From Halomonas dongshanensis (GTDB lineage: Bacteria > Pseudomonadota > Gammaproteobacteria > Pseudomonadales > Halomonadaceae): DNA of 64,000 nt. The notes below the pieces were generated by a model, which ran no database searches, had not been told where the DNA came from, and was given only the letters and a program-made list of their open reading frames with translations. The first letter of the stretch is position 1, and each line of letters opens with the position of its first letter. The translations under genes and the position numbers were made by a program. Shown in pieces: positions 32,378 through 45,294 of the stretch. The DNA lies in contig NZ_JAJISC010000001.1 of assembly GCF_024790395.1 (NCBI RefSeq), positions 558,001 to 622,000 of the forward strand, given 5' to 3'.

Positions 32378-32506
32378 GCCTGGCCCGACGTGCTCTGGTG
32401 CGCGTTGGCAAGGGTTGAACGCCCATGGCGATGATGGGGTCCAAGTACGACATCACTCGGCCCGCTGCGGCGTCAACTGACGGTTTCTTGTAATGAGGGT
32501 TGCCCC

Positions 32507-34504
<1,998 letters not shown>

Positions 34505-34519
34505 CCGCCGCGCTCGCGC

Positions 34520-34549
34520 AAAAGGCACCTCGTTCGAGGTGCCTTTTTT
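34520..34549 (+). terminator. Terminator after ftsH
   Basis: AAAAGGCACCTCG/CGAGGTGCCTTTT with a TT turn and six T in total, 15 bp after the ftsH stop; folP follows 68 bp later. Confidence 0.93.
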
Positions 34550-34617
34550 GTTATCCTAGCGGTTTTCGACCGTTAGCCATTTTAGCTTCACTCCCGTTTT
34601 AGTCAGGACGACGACGC

Positions 34618-35535
34618 ATGCAATCGATCCCAGGCGCCCTTACCGCCGCACCCCCAGGCGCAAGCCCTCAGGCGCTGCGCTGCGGGCGACACCAGCTCGA
34701 TCTCTCCTATCCGCGAGTGATGGGGATTCTCAACGTCACGCCCGACTCCTTCTCCGATGGCGGCCACCACGTGGCGCTGGACGATGCCTTGCGTCACGCC
34801 GAGCGTATGCTCGCCGAGGGCGCGGCGATCATCGACGTGGGCGGTGAGTCCACGCGCCCAGGGGCCGCATCGGTGACGGCGCAAGAGGAGCTCGACCGCG
34901 TAGCCCCCATCGTCGAGGCGCTGGTGCGCGAGCTAGATGCGCTGGTGTCGGTCGATACCAGTAGCGCGCTGGTGATGCGCGAAACGAGCCAGCTGGGCGC
35001 GGGCTTGATCAACGACGTGCGCGCGCTCGAGCGCGAAGGGGCGCTTGAGGCTGCCGTTACCAGTGGCCTGCCGGTTTGTTTGATGCATCGTCAGGGGGAG
35101 CCTGGCACCATGCAGCAGGCGCCTTCTTATAGCGTGCCCGTCGAAGAGGCGGTGGCGGCGTATCTCGCCGAGCGTATCGCCGTTTGCGAAGCGGCAGGGC
35201 TTGAGCGTGAGCGCTTGTTGCTCGACCCGGGCTTTGGTTTTGGTAAGACGCTTGCGCACAATCTTCGCCTGCTCAACCGCATGCAGCATCTCACTACGTT
35301 TGCGCTGCCTCTGCTGGTGGGTATGTCGCGCAAGAGCATGATTGGTCAGGTGCTCGATCGCCCCGTGGAGGAGCGCCTTCACGGTGGGCTTGCGCTCTCG
35401 GCCATGGCGGTCGAGCGCGGTGCCAAGATCATCAGAGTACATGACGTTGCCGCCACGGCCGATGCCATCGGCATGGCCTGGGCCGTATGTCAGGAAGGGC
35501 GTGAACACGAGGCCCACGAGGAGAACGCAGGATGA
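34618..35535 (+). CDS. folP: Dihydropteroate synthase
   Basis: Folate pathway enzyme joining pterin and p-aminobenzoate; the sulfonamide target. 305 residues. Signature [46 protein letters not shown] and [10 protein letters not shown] ~25-residue N-terminal extension precedes the core. ATGA overlap with glmM. Confidence 0.97.
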   Translation: MQSIPGALTAAPPGASPQALRCGRHQLDLSYPRVMGILNVTPDSFSDGGHHVALDDALRHAERMLAEGAAIIDVGGESTRPGAASVTAQEELDRVAPIVEALVRELDALVSVDTSSALVMRETSQLGAGLINDVRALEREGALEAAVTSGLPVCLMHRQGEPGTMQQAPSYSVPVEEAVAAYLAERIAVCEAAGLERERLLLDPGFGFGKTLAHNLRLLNRMQHLTTFALPLLVGMSRKSMIGQVLDRPVEERLHGGLALSAMAVERGAKIIRVHDVAATADAIGMAWAVCQEGREHEAHEENAG

Positions 35536-36881
35536 GTCGACGCTATTTTGGCACCGATGGGATTCGGGGAACGGTCGGGCAGGCGCCGATCACGGCAGAC
35601 TTCGTGCTCAAACTCGGCTGGGCCGCAGGCCAGGTGCTACGCCGTGAGAAAGGCCGCACCCGCGTGCTGATCGGTAAAGATACCCGCATCTCGGGCTATA
35701 TGTTCGAGTCTGCGCTGGAGGCGGGGCTCTCGGCGGCGGGTGTCGATGTCTCGCTGCTCGGGCCGATGCCCACGCCGGGCATTGCCTATCTTACGCGCAC
35801 CTTTCGCGCCGACGCGGGGATCGTCATCTCGGCCTCGCACAACCCCTTCGAAGACAACGGCATCAAATTCTTCTCGGCAGAAGGCAAGAAGCTGCCCGAT
35901 GAGACCGAAGATCGCATCGAACGCATGCTCGACGCTCCCCTGACGACCGCCGATGCCGCGCAGTTGGGTAAAGCCACGCGTATCGACGACGCAGCGGGCC
36001 GCTACATCGAATTTTGTAAATCGACGCTGCCAGACCGCTTGAGCCTGCATGGTCTGCGCATCGTGCTCGACTGCGCGCATGGAGCGACCTACCACATCGC
36101 GCCTAGTGTGTTTCGTGAGTTGGGGGCTGAGGTCAGCGTCATTGGCGCGGCCCCCAACGGGCTCAATATCAACCATGACGTTGGCTCGACGCATCCGGCG
36201 GCGCTGCGCGCGGCGGTGATCCAGCAAGGCGCCGATTTGGGCATTGCCTTCGACGGTGACGGCGATCGCGTGCTGCTGGTCGACGCGGACGGGCGTGAAA
36301 TCGACGGCGACGACATTCTCTATCTGATCGCGCGCGACCGCCTCGATCGTGGACTGCTGCGTGGTGGCGTCGTTGGCACGCTGATGACCAACTTTGGCTT
36401 GGCCCAGGCGCTCGAGCGTCTCGATATCCCCTTCGAGCGCGCCAACGTCGGCGACCGCTTCGTCATGGAGCGCATGGCCGCCAACGATTGGGAGTTGGGC
36501 GGCGAAGCGTCGGGGCATATCGTCTGCGGTCACGTACAGACCACTGGCGACGGCATCGTCGCGGCGCTGCAGGTGTTGGCGCTGATGATGCGCAAGCAAA
36601 AGACGCTGCCCGTGCTGCTCAAGGGTTTGGCCAAGGTGCCCCAGGCGCTGGTCAACGTGCGCTTGCCGACGGGCACCGATGCCAAGGCAGTGATGGCCTC
36701 CGCGCCGCTTAAAGAGGCCGTGGCCGCCATGGAGCAGGAGCTGGGTAGCGAGGGGCGCGTATTGCTGCGCGCTTCGGGTACCGAGCCTTTGATCCGCGTG
36801 ATGGTCGAAGCCTGCGCTCACTTGGATGTCGACGCCCTGGCCGAGCGGCTGGCCGAACGCGTCCAGGGCCTACTCGACTAG
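35532..36881 (+). CDS. glmM: Phosphoglucosamine mutase
   Basis: Converts GlcN-6-P to GlcN-1-P for peptidoglycan and LPS. 449 residues. Opens [14 protein letters not shown]; phosphoserine loop [16 protein letters not shown] (Ser near 102); metal loop DGDGDR; sugar loop EASGH; C-terminal [14 protein letters not shown]. Follows folP as in E. coli. Confidence 0.97.
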   Translation: MSRRYFGTDGIRGTVGQAPITADFVLKLGWAAGQVLRREKGRTRVLIGKDTRISGYMFESALEAGLSAAGVDVSLLGPMPTPGIAYLTRTFRADAGIVISASHNPFEDNGIKFFSAEGKKLPDETEDRIERMLDAPLTTADAAQLGKATRIDDAAGRYIEFCKSTLPDRLSLHGLRIVLDCAHGATYHIAPSVFRELGAEVSVIGAAPNGLNINHDVGSTHPAALRAAVIQQGADLGIAFDGDGDRVLLVDADGREIDGDDILYLIARDRLDRGLLRGGVVGTLMTNFGLAQALERLDIPFERANVGDRFVMERMAANDWELGGEASGHIVCGHVQTTGDGIVAALQVLALMMRKQKTLPVLLKGLAKVPQALVNVRLPTGTDAKAVMASAPLKEAVAAMEQELGSEGRVLLRASGTEPLIRVMVEACAHLDVDALAERLAERVQGLLD

Positions 36882-36892
36882 TCTTTGCCATC

Positions 36893-36913
36893 GCCCTTGG
36901 CAGCGCCAAGGGC
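36893..36913 (+). other. Hairpin between glmM and tpiA
   Basis: Perfect GCCCTTGGC-AGC-GCCAAGGGC stem 12 bp after the glmM stop, followed by ATAAAAT rather than a U-run. A TTGACA at 36933-36938 is a possible tpiA -35 but no good -10 is spaced from it. Confidence 0.5.
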
Positions 36914-36982
36914 ATAAAATCCAGCGGTTGTCTTGACAAGGCCGCTCCTATACCATTTCGCTCCACCTTGAGAGGACACTGA

Positions 36983-37732
36983 ATGCGTACGCCCCTGATT
37001 GCCGGTAATTGGAAGATGAACGGTTCGGCCCGCTTGGTCGAGGAGTTCGCTGCGGCGTTTGCCAAGGCGTCTTTGCCCCAGAAGCTCGATATCGTGCTCA
37101 TTCCTCCCTTTCCCTATCTGGATGCGGCGCAGCGCGCCTTTGCGGGTACGCCGCTGGCCTTGGGTGCGCAGAATCTCAACGCCTTCGAATCCGGCGCGCA
37201 CACCGGTGAAGTCAGCGGCGCCATGCTCGCTGAGTTCGGTGTTCGCTACGTGCTGGTGGGCCACTCCGAGCGTCGTCAGCTCTATCGTGAAAGCGACGAC
37301 GACGTTTGCGCCCGCGTCGAGGCGGCGCTCAACGCAGGTTTGACGCCCATTCTCTGCGTTGGCGAAACGCTGGAAGAGCGCGACGGCGAACGCACCATGG
37401 ACGTGGTGCTTGGGCAGGTGAAGGTGGTCATGGACCGGCTGGATGGCGCCCAGCGTGCCAAACTCGCGCTCGCCTACGAGCCCGTTTGGGCGATAGGCAC
37501 CGGGCGCACCGCGACGCCGGAGCAGGCGCAAGAGGTCATGGCGGGCATTCGTGCCTACCTGAAAACGCTGGACACCGCCTTAGCCGAGCAGGCGATTTTG
37601 CTCTACGGCGGCAGCATGAACGCAAGCAATGCGGCTGAGCTTCTCGCCCAGCCCGATATCGACGGCGGTCTGGTGGGCGGTGCCTCGCTCAAGATCGACG
37701 ACTTCAACGCCATTTGCCAGTCAGCAGGATAA
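36983..37732 (+). CDS. tpiA: Triose-phosphate isomerase
   Basis: Glycolytic TIM barrel interconverting DHAP and GAP. 249 residues. Lys loop GNWKMNGS, catalytic His in VGHSERR, catalytic Glu in YEPVWAIGTGRTA, phosphate loops YGGSMNASN and GGLVGGASL. Five bases before secG. Confidence 0.98.
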   Translation: MRTPLIAGNWKMNGSARLVEEFAAAFAKASLPQKLDIVLIPPFPYLDAAQRAFAGTPLALGAQNLNAFESGAHTGEVSGAMLAEFGVRYVLVGHSERRQLYRESDDDVCARVEAALNAGLTPILCVGETLEERDGERTMDVVLGQVKVVMDRLDGAQRAKLALAYEPVWAIGTGRTATPEQAQEVMAGIRAYLKTLDTALAEQAILLYGGSMNASNAAELLAQPDIDGGLVGGASLKIDDFNAICQSAG

Positions 37733-37737
37733 TTCCC

Positions 37738-38097
37738 ATGCAAGTTGCCATTTTGATGATCCACGTGGTGATCGCGATCGCCCTCGTTGTCCTGATCCTG
37801 CTTCAGCAGGGCAAGGGTGCCGATGCCGGTGCCTCTTTCGGCGGCGGTGCCTCGCAAACCGTTTTCGGCTCACGCGGTAGCGGCTCGTTTTTGTCACGTA
37901 CGACGGGCGTGCTGGTAGCCGGTTTCTTCGTTACCTCCCTGGCGTTGGCGTTCTTTGCTACCCAGGCAGGCCAAGCGCCAGAAGCCGGTATTCCCGATGC
38001 GCGACTGATCGAACAACAACGTAGTGTTCCAACGCTTGACGAAGACGCATCAAGTGTGGATAATACCGCGCCAGTGCTAGAGGAAAGCAGCGAGTAA
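37738..38097 (+). CDS. secG: Protein-export membrane protein SecG
   Basis: Accessory subunit of the SecYEG translocon. 119 residues from ATG 37738. Helix 1 ILMIHVVIAIALVVLILLQ, the conserved KGADAGASFGGGASQTVFGSRGSGSFLSRTTG loop in pieces, then helix 2 VLVAGFFVTSLALAFF and an acidic tail. Order tpiA-secG-tRNA-Leu is widely conserved. Confidence 0.96.
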   Translation: MQVAILMIHVVIAIALVVLILLQQGKGADAGASFGGGASQTVFGSRGSGSFLSRTTGVLVAGFFVTSLALAFFATQAGQAPEAGIPDARLIEQQRSVPTLDEDASSVDNTAPVLEESSE

Positions 38098-38131
38098 AAG
38101 GCTGCTTGTATTTCCGCTAGCCTCCCCTGTT

Positions 38132-38218
38132 GCCGAAGTGGTGGAATTGGTAGACACGCTATCTTGAGGGGGTAGTGACCTTACGGTCGTGCGGGTTCAA
38201 GTCCCGCCTTCGGCACCA
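38132..38218 (+). tRNA. tRNA-Leu (GAG)
   Basis: 87 nt. Acceptor GCCGAAG/CTTCGGC, anticodon stem CTATC/GGTAG around loop TTGAGGG with anticodon GAG, a long type-II variable arm (GTGACCTTACGGTCGTG), T-loop GGTTCAAGTCC and encoded ACCA. Sits after secG exactly as in other gammaproteobacteria. Confidence 0.97.
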
Positions 38219-38314
38219 TCTGACAAGCGGTTGAAATGTCAGAGTCAGCACCCAGGACGGTTGGTTGTCTTGACGCCACGGCATTAAGCAGCTATTATCG
38301 TCGACCTAGATTGA

Positions 38315-38391
<77 letters not shown>

Positions 38392-38492
38392 TCTAACGCA
38401 AGGCTTGCAGGTGTGGTTTCGAATTGGAAGCTTCACCACTACGAGGTAAGGGTCTGCAAGCGCCAGCGTGAAGATGTTACAGGTTTCTTTCG

Positions 38493-38521
38493 AAAAGCCC
38501 CTTCCAGTGAAGGGGCTTTTT
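38493..38521 (+). terminator. Terminator after the tRNA pair
   Basis: AAAAGCCCCTTC-CAGT-GAAGGGGCTTTT plus one more T. It separates the tRNA transcript from rimP-nusA, though partial readthrough into nusA is typical. The 321 bp from 38392 to 38712 hold this hairpin and the rimP leader, and no gene that I can support. Confidence 0.92.
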
Positions 38522-38712
38522 GTTAGCGGCCTTTTTCGTTAGACCGCGTCACTGTTGAAAAACGTCGTTGGATAACGTCTTTGTCAGAGAGCGTCACCGG
38601 CGGTTTTTACTCGTCATGCCGGACGCTTTTCCGGGTAACGCCAATCAGCCACCTAGCTTTTCTGATGACTCCTGGCCAGGTGCCTGATGCAACGGCTATA
38701 GGAGCTTTGTCT

Positions 38713-39174
38713 GTGGCCACGAAACATGCAGCACTTCACGCGCTGATCGAGCCGATCGTCTCCGCTATGGGCTTCGAGCTCTGGGGGATCGATTTTCTTT
38801 CCCAGGGCAAGCATTCGCGCCTAGTGGTCTACATCGAGCGCGAAAGCGGCGTCGGCGTCGATGACTGTGCCGATATCAGTCGCCAGATCAGCGCCACCAT
38901 GGACGTCGAAGACCCCATCGCGGGCGAATATCGCCTCGAGGTCTCCTCGCCCGGCATGGATCGTCCCCTTTACACCCTGGATCACTTCACCCGCTTTCAA
39001 GGCCATCACGTGGCGCTCAAGCTGCGTATGCCCTTCGATGGGCGGCGCAAGTTCCAAGGTCTCTTGGCCGGGATCGAAGGCGACGAAGTGCTCCTCCATA
39101 TGGATGGCGAGGAGTACTGCTTCCCCGTGGAGAGCATCGATACCGCGCACGTCGTACCGCAGTTCGAGGACTGA
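38713..39174 (+). CDS. rimP: Ribosome maturation factor RimP
   Basis: Needed for 30S assembly. 153 residues from GTG 38713, with AGGAG 8 bases upstream; the frame is open to 38581 but the extra residues are not family-like. Motifs EPIVSAMGFELWGIDF, VDDCADISRQISATMDVEDPI, YRLEVSSPGMDRPLY. First gene of the rimP-nusA-infB operon. Confidence 0.95.
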   Translation: MATKHAALHALIEPIVSAMGFELWGIDFLSQGKHSRLVVYIERESGVGVDDCADISRQISATMDVEDPIAGEYRLEVSSPGMDRPLYTLDHFTRFQGHHVALKLRMPFDGRRKFQGLLAGIEGDEVLLHMDGEEYCFPVESIDTAHVVPQFED

Positions 39175-39263
39175 TGCCGTTCGGCGGTTGAACGGATGGC
39201 AACGCGACCGGCAGGCTGCCGGGCTTACGCACAAAAGGACAGGTTTACTGGCGAGGCAAACGC

Positions 39264-40775
39264 ATGAGTAAAGAAATTTTAATGGTCGTTGATGCCATCT
39301 CTAACGAGAAAGGCGTACCCCGTGACGTGATCTTCGAAGCGGTCGAAGCGGCGCTTGCCAGCGCCTCGCGTAAGCGTTTCGAAAACGAAGAAGCCAACGT
39401 GCGTGTGCGTATCGACCGCCGCACCGGCGACTACGACACCTTCCGCTACTGGACCGTGGTCGAAGACGACGAGTTCGAGACCCCGGACTACGAGATCAAA
39501 GAGAGCATCGCCGAGCAGCGCGATCCGCCTTTGAAGCTGGGTGACGTGGTCGAGCAGAAAATCGATAACGCCGAGTTCGGCCGTATCGCCGCGCAGACCG
39601 CCAAACAGGTCATCGTCCAGAAGGTACGCGAAGCCGAGCGCGCCGAAGTGGTTCGTCAGTATGCCGACCGCGAAGGCGAGCTGGTCGCTGGTATCGTCAA
39701 GAAAACCACCCGCGATGGCTTGATCATCGATTTGGGTGACAACGCCGAGGCGTTCTTGCCGCGCAACGAGATGATCCACGGCGAGCGCTATCGCATGAAC
39801 GAGCGCGTGCGGGCGCTACTGGTCAAAGTCGACGCCGACGCACGCGGCGCCCAACTGCAGCTGTCGCGGACCTGCCCGGCGTTCATCATCGAGCTGTTCA
39901 AGATCGAGGTGCCGGAAATCGCCGAGCAGCTGATCGAAATCAAGGGAGCTGCGCGTGATCCCGGCTCGCGGGCCAAGATCGCGGTGAAGACCAACGACCG
40001 CCGTATCGATCCCGTCGGCGCCTGCGTCGGTATGCGTGGTTCGCGCGTTCAAGCCGTCTCTTCGGAGCTGCAAAACGAACGTGTCGATATCGTGCTGTGG
40101 GACGACAACCCAGCGCAACTGGTCATCAACGCCATGGCCCCGGCCGACGTCGCCTCCATTTTGGTCGATGAAGACGCCCACGCCATGGACGTCGCCGTCG
40201 CCCAAGACAACCTGGCTCAGGCCATCGGCCGCAGCGGCCAGAACGTGCGTCTGGCCTCCGAACTCACCGGCTGGCGTATCAACGTCATGACCGAAGACGA
40301 GGCCGAGGCCAAGCGCGATCAAGAGATCGATAGCCTGGTGGATAGCTTCGTCCAGCACCTGGGCGTCGACGACGACGTTGCCCGCCTGTTGGTGGAAGAG
40401 GGGTTCACCACCCTAGAAGAAGTCGCCTACGTGCCGCTCGAAGAGATGCTCGAGATCGAAGAGTTCGATGAGGAGCTTGTCGAGGAGCTGCGCGCACGGG
40501 CAAAAGACGAGCTGCTGACGATGGCAATCGCCTCGGAAGAAGCGCTGGATGGAGCCCAGCCAGCGGACGATCTGCTGGAGATGGACGGCATGGAACGTCA
40601 CTTGGCGTTCCAACTGGCCAGCCGCGGCATCATCACCATGGAAGATCTCGCCGAGCAGTCTGTCGACGATCTGGTCGATATCGAGGAGTTGGACGAAGCG
40701 CGCGCAGCGGCACTGATCATGACTGCCCGTGCGCCCTGGTTTGCAGACGATGCGTCGGACGCGAACTCACAGTAA
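39264..40775 (+). CDS. nusA: Transcription termination/antitermination factor NusA
   Basis: 503 residues: N-terminal RNAP-binding domain, S1 (about 135-200), two KH domains ([23 protein letters not shown] and [18 protein letters not shown]), and two C-terminal acidic AR repeats as in E. coli. Controls pausing and termination. SD lies in the 89-bp gap after rimP. Confidence 0.97.
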   Translation: MSKEILMVVDAISNEKGVPRDVIFEAVEAALASASRKRFENEEANVRVRIDRRTGDYDTFRYWTVVEDDEFETPDYEIKESIAEQRDPPLKLGDVVEQKIDNAEFGRIAAQTAKQVIVQKVREAERAEVVRQYADREGELVAGIVKKTTRDGLIIDLGDNAEAFLPRNEMIHGERYRMNERVRALLVKVDADARGAQLQLSRTCPAFIIELFKIEVPEIAEQLIEIKGAARDPGSRAKIAVKTNDRRIDPVGACVGMRGSRVQAVSSELQNERVDIVLWDDNPAQLVINAMAPADVASILVDEDAHAMDVAVAQDNLAQAIGRSGQNVRLASELTGWRINVMTEDEAEAKRDQEIDSLVDSFVQHLGVDDDVARLLVEEGFTTLEEVAYVPLEEMLEIEEFDEELVEELRARAKDELLTMAIASEEALDGAQPADDLLEMDGMERHLAFQLASRGIITMEDLAEQSVDDLVDIEELDEARAAALIMTARAPWFADDASDANSQ

Positions 40776-40802
40776 ACAGGTCACGGGCTGAGGAGGGTCA
40801 CT

Positions 40803-43340
40803 ATGTCAGATATGACAGTCAAAGATTTTGCAGCAAAAGTAGGCCGTGATGTGCCTCGTCTGCTTGCGCAGATGAAAGAAGCGGGCTTGAAGCATACGAC
40901 GGAAGGCGACGCGGTGTCCGAAGACGACAAGCGTACGCTGCTCACCTTTCTGAAAAAGAGCCACGGCGGTAGCGACAGCGATGCGGGCAAGAACCGCATC
41001 ACCCTGACGCGCAAGACGCGTAGCCGGATCAAGACCGGTGAGCGCGGCAAGACCATCGAAGTGCAGGTGCGTAAGAAGAAGACCTACGTCAAGCGCGCCG
41101 AGGAAGAGAAGCCCAAGGCTGCCGAGCCGGTTCATTCCGGGCCGCGTCAGTTGGTAGGCGATATGGCCGAGGCCGAAGCCGAGCGTAAGGCGCGTGAAGC
41201 ACGCGAAGCCGAAGAGCGCGCGGCAGCAAGCAAGGCCAAAGCCGCCGAAGACGCTGCACGTAAGGAAGCCGAAGCCAAGGCTGCCGCCGAGCCGTCGCTC
41301 GACACCCTGCCGGTTAGCGACGACGACGCAGCACCGGCCGAAGACATGCCACCGGCACCGCCCAAAGAGGGCCGCACCGACCGGCGTACTGCGCCGCCCA
41401 AGAAGGCCGCGGCCAAAAAAGGGCGTCACGAGCGCGAGGACGACCGTGAAGACAACCGTGGCGATCGCGAAGAGCGTCGTCGTGGCGGCGGCAAGAAAGC
41501 CAAGCGCGCCGAGCGCCGTGGCGGCCGTCGGGGCGCCTCGACTCAGGGCAGCGGCAAGCACGGCTTCCAGAAGCCGACTCAGCCGATCGTCCGCGAGGTT
41601 TCCATCCCTGAGTCGATCAGCGTGGCCGAGCTTGCCGACAAGATGTCGATCAAGGCCAACGAAGTGATCAAGGCGATGTTCACCATGGGGGCAGCGGTGA
41701 CCATCAACCAGACCATCGACCAGGACACGGCGGCGATCGTCGTCGAAGAGATGGGCCACAAGCCCCGCCTGGTGAAGGACGATGCGCTCGAGACCGAAGT
41801 CCTCGACAGCATCTCCTACGAGGGCGAAGAGATCACCCGTTCGCCGGTCGTGACCGTCATGGGCCACGTCGACCACGGTAAGACCTCGCTGCTCGACTAC
41901 ATCCGTAAGGCCAAGGTCGCCACCGGTGAAGCGGGGGGTATTACCCAGCACATCGGCGCCTACCACGTCGAAGACGAGCACGGCGGCGTGACCTTCCTGG
42001 ATACCCCAGGGCACGCGGCGTTTACCGCCATGCGTGCGCGCGGCGCCAAGGCCACCGACGTGGTCATCCTGGTGGTCGCAGCCGACGATGGCGTCATGCC
42101 GCAGACCGTCGAAGCGGTCGAGCACTCCAAGGCCGCGGGCGTGCCCATGGTCGTGGCGGTGAACAAGATCGACAAGCCCGATGCCGATCCCGATCGGGTC
42201 AAGAACGAGCTGTCGCAGCACGGCGTCATCTCCGAGGAGTGGGGCGGTGATACGCAGTTCGTCCACGTCTCGGCGAAAAGCGGCGAAGGCATCGAAGATC
42301 TGCTGGAATCGATCCAGCTGGTTTCCGAAGTGCTCGAACTCAAAGCCGTGCCTTCGGCGCCCGGCAAGGGCGTCGTAGTCGAGTCGCGTCTGGACAAGGG
42401 CCGCGGTCCGGTGGCTACCGTACTGGTACAAAACGGTACGCTGCGTAAGGGCGACATCGTTCTGGCAGGCCTGCACTACGGTCGCGTACGTGCTCTGACC
42501 AACGAACTTGGTCAGCAAGTCAGCGACGTGGGCCCGGCCATGCCGGTGGAAATCCAGGGCCTGGACGGTACGCCGGACGCCGGTGAAGAGTTCATGGTCG
42601 TGGCCGACGAGAAGAAGGCACGCGAAGTCGCCAACTTCCGTCAGGGCAAATACCGCGAAGTGCGCCTGGCGCGTCAGCAGAAGGCCAAGCTGGAGAACAT
42701 GTTCAGCCAGATGGGCCAAGGCGAAGTCGCCAAGGTCAACATCGTGCTCAAGGCCGACGTACAGGGCTCGCTGGAAGCGATCAAAGGTGCGCTCGAAGAG
42801 CTCTCCACCGACGAAGTCCAAGTGGCCGTGGTCTCCTCGGGCGTGGGCGGTATCACCGGTACCGACGCCAACTTGGCGCTGGCCAGTGAGGCCATCGTGG
42901 TCGGCTTCAACGTCCGTGCCGACGCCTCCGCGCGCGAGATCATCGAGCGTGAAGGTCTGGACCTGCGCTACTACAGCGTCATCTACCACCTCATCGACGA
43001 AGTGAAGCAGGCGATGAGCGGTATGTTGGCACCGGAGTGGAAAGAAGAGATCGTCGGTGTGGCCGAAGTGCGCGACGTGTTCCGCGCGCCGAAGATCGGT
43101 GCCGTCGCCGGCTGTATGGTCGTCGAAGGTACGGTTTACCGCAGCAAGCGTATTCGCGTACTGCGCGACAACGTGGTCATCTACGAAGGTGAACTCGAAT
43201 CGCTGCGCCGCTTCAAGGACGATGTCCAGGAAGTACGTAACGGCATCGAGTGCGGTATCGGCGTGAAGAACTACAACGACGTGCAGGTCGGCGACAAGAT
43301 CGAAGTCTTCGATCAGGTCAAGGTCGAGCGCAGCCTGTAA
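40803..43340 (+). CDS. infB: Translation initiation factor IF-2
   Basis: 845 residues. An N-terminal IF2_N module ([21 protein letters not shown]), a long Ala/Glu/Lys/Arg-rich charged linker (about residues 90-260), a second IF2_N, then the GTPase: G1 [13 protein letters not shown]3 DTPGHAAF, G4 NKIDK, and C-terminal fMet-tRNA-binding domains. SD GAGGAGG. Internal start sites for shorter IF-2 forms are possible but not marked clearly. Confidence 0.98.
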   Translation: MSDMTVKDFAAKVGRDVPRLLAQMKEAGLKHTTEGDAVSEDDKRTLLTFLKKSHGGSDSDAGKNRITLTRKTRSRIKTGERGKTIEVQVRKKKTYVKRAEEEKPKAAEPVHSGPRQLVGDMAEAEAERKAREAREAEERAAASKAKAAEDAARKEAEAKAAAEPSLDTLPVSDDDAAPAEDMPPAPPKEGRTDRRTAPPKKAAAKKGRHEREDDREDNRGDREERRRGGGKKAKRAERRGGRRGASTQGSGKHGFQKPTQPIVREVSIPESISVAELADKMSIKANEVIKAMFTMGAAVTINQTIDQDTAAIVVEEMGHKPRLVKDDALETEVLDSISYEGEEITRSPVVTVMGHVDHGKTSLLDYIRKAKVATGEAGGITQHIGAYHVEDEHGGVTFLDTPGHAAFTAMRARGAKATDVVILVVAADDGVMPQTVEAVEHSKAAGVPMVVAVNKIDKPDADPDRVKNELSQHGVISEEWGGDTQFVHVSAKSGEGIEDLLESIQLVSEVLELKAVPSAPGKGVVVESRLDKGRGPVATVLVQNGTLRKGDIVLAGLHYGRVRALTNELGQQVSDVGPAMPVEIQGLDGTPDAGEEFMVVADEKKAREVANFRQGKYREVRLARQQKAKLENMFSQMGQGEVAKVNIVLKADVQGSLEAIKGALEELSTDEVQVAVVSSGVGGITGTDANLALASEAIVVGFNVRADASAREIIEREGLDLRYYSVIYHLIDEVKQAMSGMLAPEWKEEIVGVAEVRDVFRAPKIGAVAGCMVVEGTVYRSKRIRVLRDNVVIYEGELESLRRFKDDVQEVRNGIECGIGVKNYNDVQVGDKIEVFDQVKVERSL

Positions 43341-43358
43341 GGCGGCGAGGAGACGAAC

Positions 43359-43778
43359 ATGCGCGAATTCAAGCGTACCGACCGAGTGGCCGACCAGCTC
43401 CAGAAGGAGCTGGCGGTCCTCATCCAGCGCGAGGTCAAAGACCCGCGCTTGGGCATGATCACCGTCAGCGGCGTCGAGGTCAGTCGTGACCTCGGCTACG
43501 CCGACGTCTACGTCACCCTGCTCGGCGAGCAGGAGGGCGAGCGTATCAAAGAGAACTTGCAGGTGCTCAAGCGCGCGGCCGGTTTTCTAAGAAGCCAGAT
43601 CGCCAAACGCATCAAGCTGCGCCACGTGCCGGAGCTGCGCTTTCATTACGATGAAAGCGTAGTGCGCGGCCAGCAGCTGTCGTCGCTGATCGACGAGGCG
43701 GTGTCGAGCGATCGCGCGCGTCACGAAGAAAGCGACGATGCCCAGCACGATGGCACGCAGGACGAGGGCGAGCGCTAA
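43359..43778 (+). CDS. rbfA: Ribosome-binding factor A
   Basis: KH-fold protein for 16S 5'-end maturation and cold adaptation. 139 residues: RTDRVADQLQKELAVLIQREVKDPRLG, VSRDLGYADVYVTLLG, KRIKLRHVPELRFHYDES. The ~20-residue acidic/His tail is lineage-specific. The stop TAA shares its last base with the truB ATG. Confidence 0.97.
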   Translation: MREFKRTDRVADQLQKELAVLIQREVKDPRLGMITVSGVEVSRDLGYADVYVTLLGEQEGERIKENLQVLKRAAGFLRSQIAKRIKLRHVPELRFHYDESVVRGQQLSSLIDEAVSSDRARHEESDDAQHDGTQDEGER

Positions 43779-44719
43779 TGGCGCGTCGCCGTCGCGGCCT
43801 GCCGGTCAATGGCGTGCTGCTGCTGGATAAGCCCCAAGGGCTTTCCAGTAACCACGCCCTGCAGCGCGTACGGCGGCTCTTCCAGGCTCAGAAAGCGGGG
43901 CACACTGGCACGCTCGATCCCATGGCGACGGGGCTTTTGCCCATTTGCCTGGGGGAGGCGACCAAGTTCTCCTCGCACCTGCTGGAAGCCGACAAGGCGT
44001 ACCGCACCCGCGTAGAGCTGGGTGTGGTCACCGATACCGGCGACGCCGAGGGTAGCGTGGTTCGCCGCCGCGAGGTGCCTGCACTGAGCGCTGCGGATAT
44101 CGAGGCGGTGTTGGCACGCTTTCATGGCGAGATCGACCAGGTGCCGCCGATGTACTCGGCGCTCAAGCATCAGGGCAAAAAGCTCTACGAACTGGCCCGT
44201 GAGGGCAAAGAGGTAGAGCGTGCAGCAAGGCGCGTGCGTATTTACGCCACGCGCCTGCTCGCCGTCGAAGAGACGGCCTTTGAGCTCGAGGTGAGCGTAA
44301 GCAAAGGCACCTACATCCGTACCTTGGCCGAGGACATCGGCGAAGCGCTCGGCTGTGGCGCCCATATCAGCCAGCTCCGGCGGCTGAAGACCGGCCCTTT
44401 CGATAGCGAGGCGATGTGGACGCTAGAAGCCCTAGAGGCACTGGCCGATCAAACCGCGCGCGAAGCTGAGCTTATGCCCGTCGACGTGCTGGTGGCGCAC
44501 CTGCCTAAGCTCGAGCTCGATGCCGCCGCCCGTCAGGCGCTGATGCAGGGACAGGCGGTGGCTGCCGATACCACGGGGCTTGCGCCGCAAGCGCTAGTGC
44601 GTCTCTACGGTGACGGTGCTTTTCTTGGGCTTGGCCGCGTGAGCGGCATTAGCGAGTCTGGCGAGCCTCGGGGCGAAGTGGCACCCAAGCGGCTGTTCAG
44701 TACGGCCGCCGACTCGTAA
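43778..44719 (+). CDS. truB: tRNA pseudouridine-55 synthase TruB
   Basis: 313 residues. GVLLLDKPQGLSSNHALQRVRRLF, the catalytic-Asp motif GTLDPMATGLLPICLGEATKF (split here: D in TLDPMATG), YSALKHQGKKLYELAR, and a C-terminal PUA-like domain. Makes pseudouridine in the T-loop of tRNAs. Translationally coupled to rbfA. Confidence 0.97.
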   Translation: MARRRRGLPVNGVLLLDKPQGLSSNHALQRVRRLFQAQKAGHTGTLDPMATGLLPICLGEATKFSSHLLEADKAYRTRVELGVVTDTGDAEGSVVRRREVPALSAADIEAVLARFHGEIDQVPPMYSALKHQGKKLYELAREGKEVERAARRVRIYATRLLAVEETAFELEVSVSKGTYIRTLAEDIGEALGCGAHISQLRRLKTGPFDSEAMWTLEALEALADQTAREAELMPVDVLVAHLPKLELDAAARQALMQGQAVAADTTGLAPQALVRLYGDGAFLGLGRVSGISESGEPRGEVAPKRLFSTAADS

Positions 44720-44725
44720 GAGTCA

Positions 44726-44755
44726 TTGCAACCACGCGCCAAAGCGCGCGATAAT
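44726..44755 (+). promoter_or_regulatory. Promoter candidate for rpsO
   Basis: -35 TTGCAA (44726-44731), 18-bp spacer, -10 GATAAT (44750-44755), about 70 bp before rpsO and just after truB. Confidence 0.6.
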
Positions 44756-44827
44756 AGTACGCTTGAGACTGCAAATATGCGTGGTCTCATCTACTGACAT
44801 TCAGGCATATTGCTACTGGAGATCAAG

Positions 44828-45097
44828 ATGGCATTAACCGCTGAACAGAAAGCCGAAATCGTCAACGACTACGGCCGCGGCGAGAACGACACCGGTTCCC
44901 CCGAAGTGCAGGTTGCCCTGCTGAGCGCCAACATCAACGGCCTGCAGGATCACTTCAAGTCCAACAAGCAGGATCACCACTCCCGTCGTGGTCTGATCCG
45001 CATGGTTAACCAGCGCCGTAAGCTGCTGGACTACCTGAAGCGTAAGGATCTGGCACGTTACCAAGCGCTGATCCAGCGTCTGGGTCTGCGTCGCTAA
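44828..45097 (+). CDS. rpsO: 30S ribosomal protein S15
   Basis: 89 residues, the E. coli length, from ATG 44828 (GGAG 6 bases upstream). Motifs FGRG-like [49 protein letters not shown]. Binds 16S rRNA early in assembly. Precedes pnp after a terminator, as in E. coli. Confidence 0.98.
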   Translation: MALTAEQKAEIVNDYGRGENDTGSPEVQVALLSANINGLQDHFKSNKQDHHSRRGLIRMVNQRRKLLDYLKRKDLARYQALIQRLGLRR

Positions 45098-45138
45098 GGA
45101 CGCTCGGGCTCGCCACGGCGGGCCCTGGGTGGAAGGTG

Positions 45139-45174
45139 AAAACGGACGGCTCTTCGTGAGCCGTCCGTTTTTTT
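45139..45174 (+). terminator. Terminator between rpsO and pnp
   Basis: AAAACGGACGGCTC-TTCGT-GAGCCGTCCGTTTT extended to seven T. Same position as the E. coli rpsO terminator that gives partial readthrough into pnp. Confidence 0.94.
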
Positions 45175-45294
45175 ACGCCGGATGAAAACCCACAGCCACG
45201 GAAGCGCTAGCCCTTACGTGATGCAGCGCCTAAAATGGTGGCGAGTCAAAACGACCCCAATGTGAAAAGTACCTGCAAAGTGAAGGAAGTTGCC

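Noticed and set aside
32160..32456. 98-codon minus frame between rlmE and ftsH
   Set aside because: Overlaps the rlmE 3' end, Arg/Ala-rich without a start signal.
40806..42989. 727-codon open frame antisense to infB
   Set aside because: Shadow of infB; no recognisable domain and no SD.
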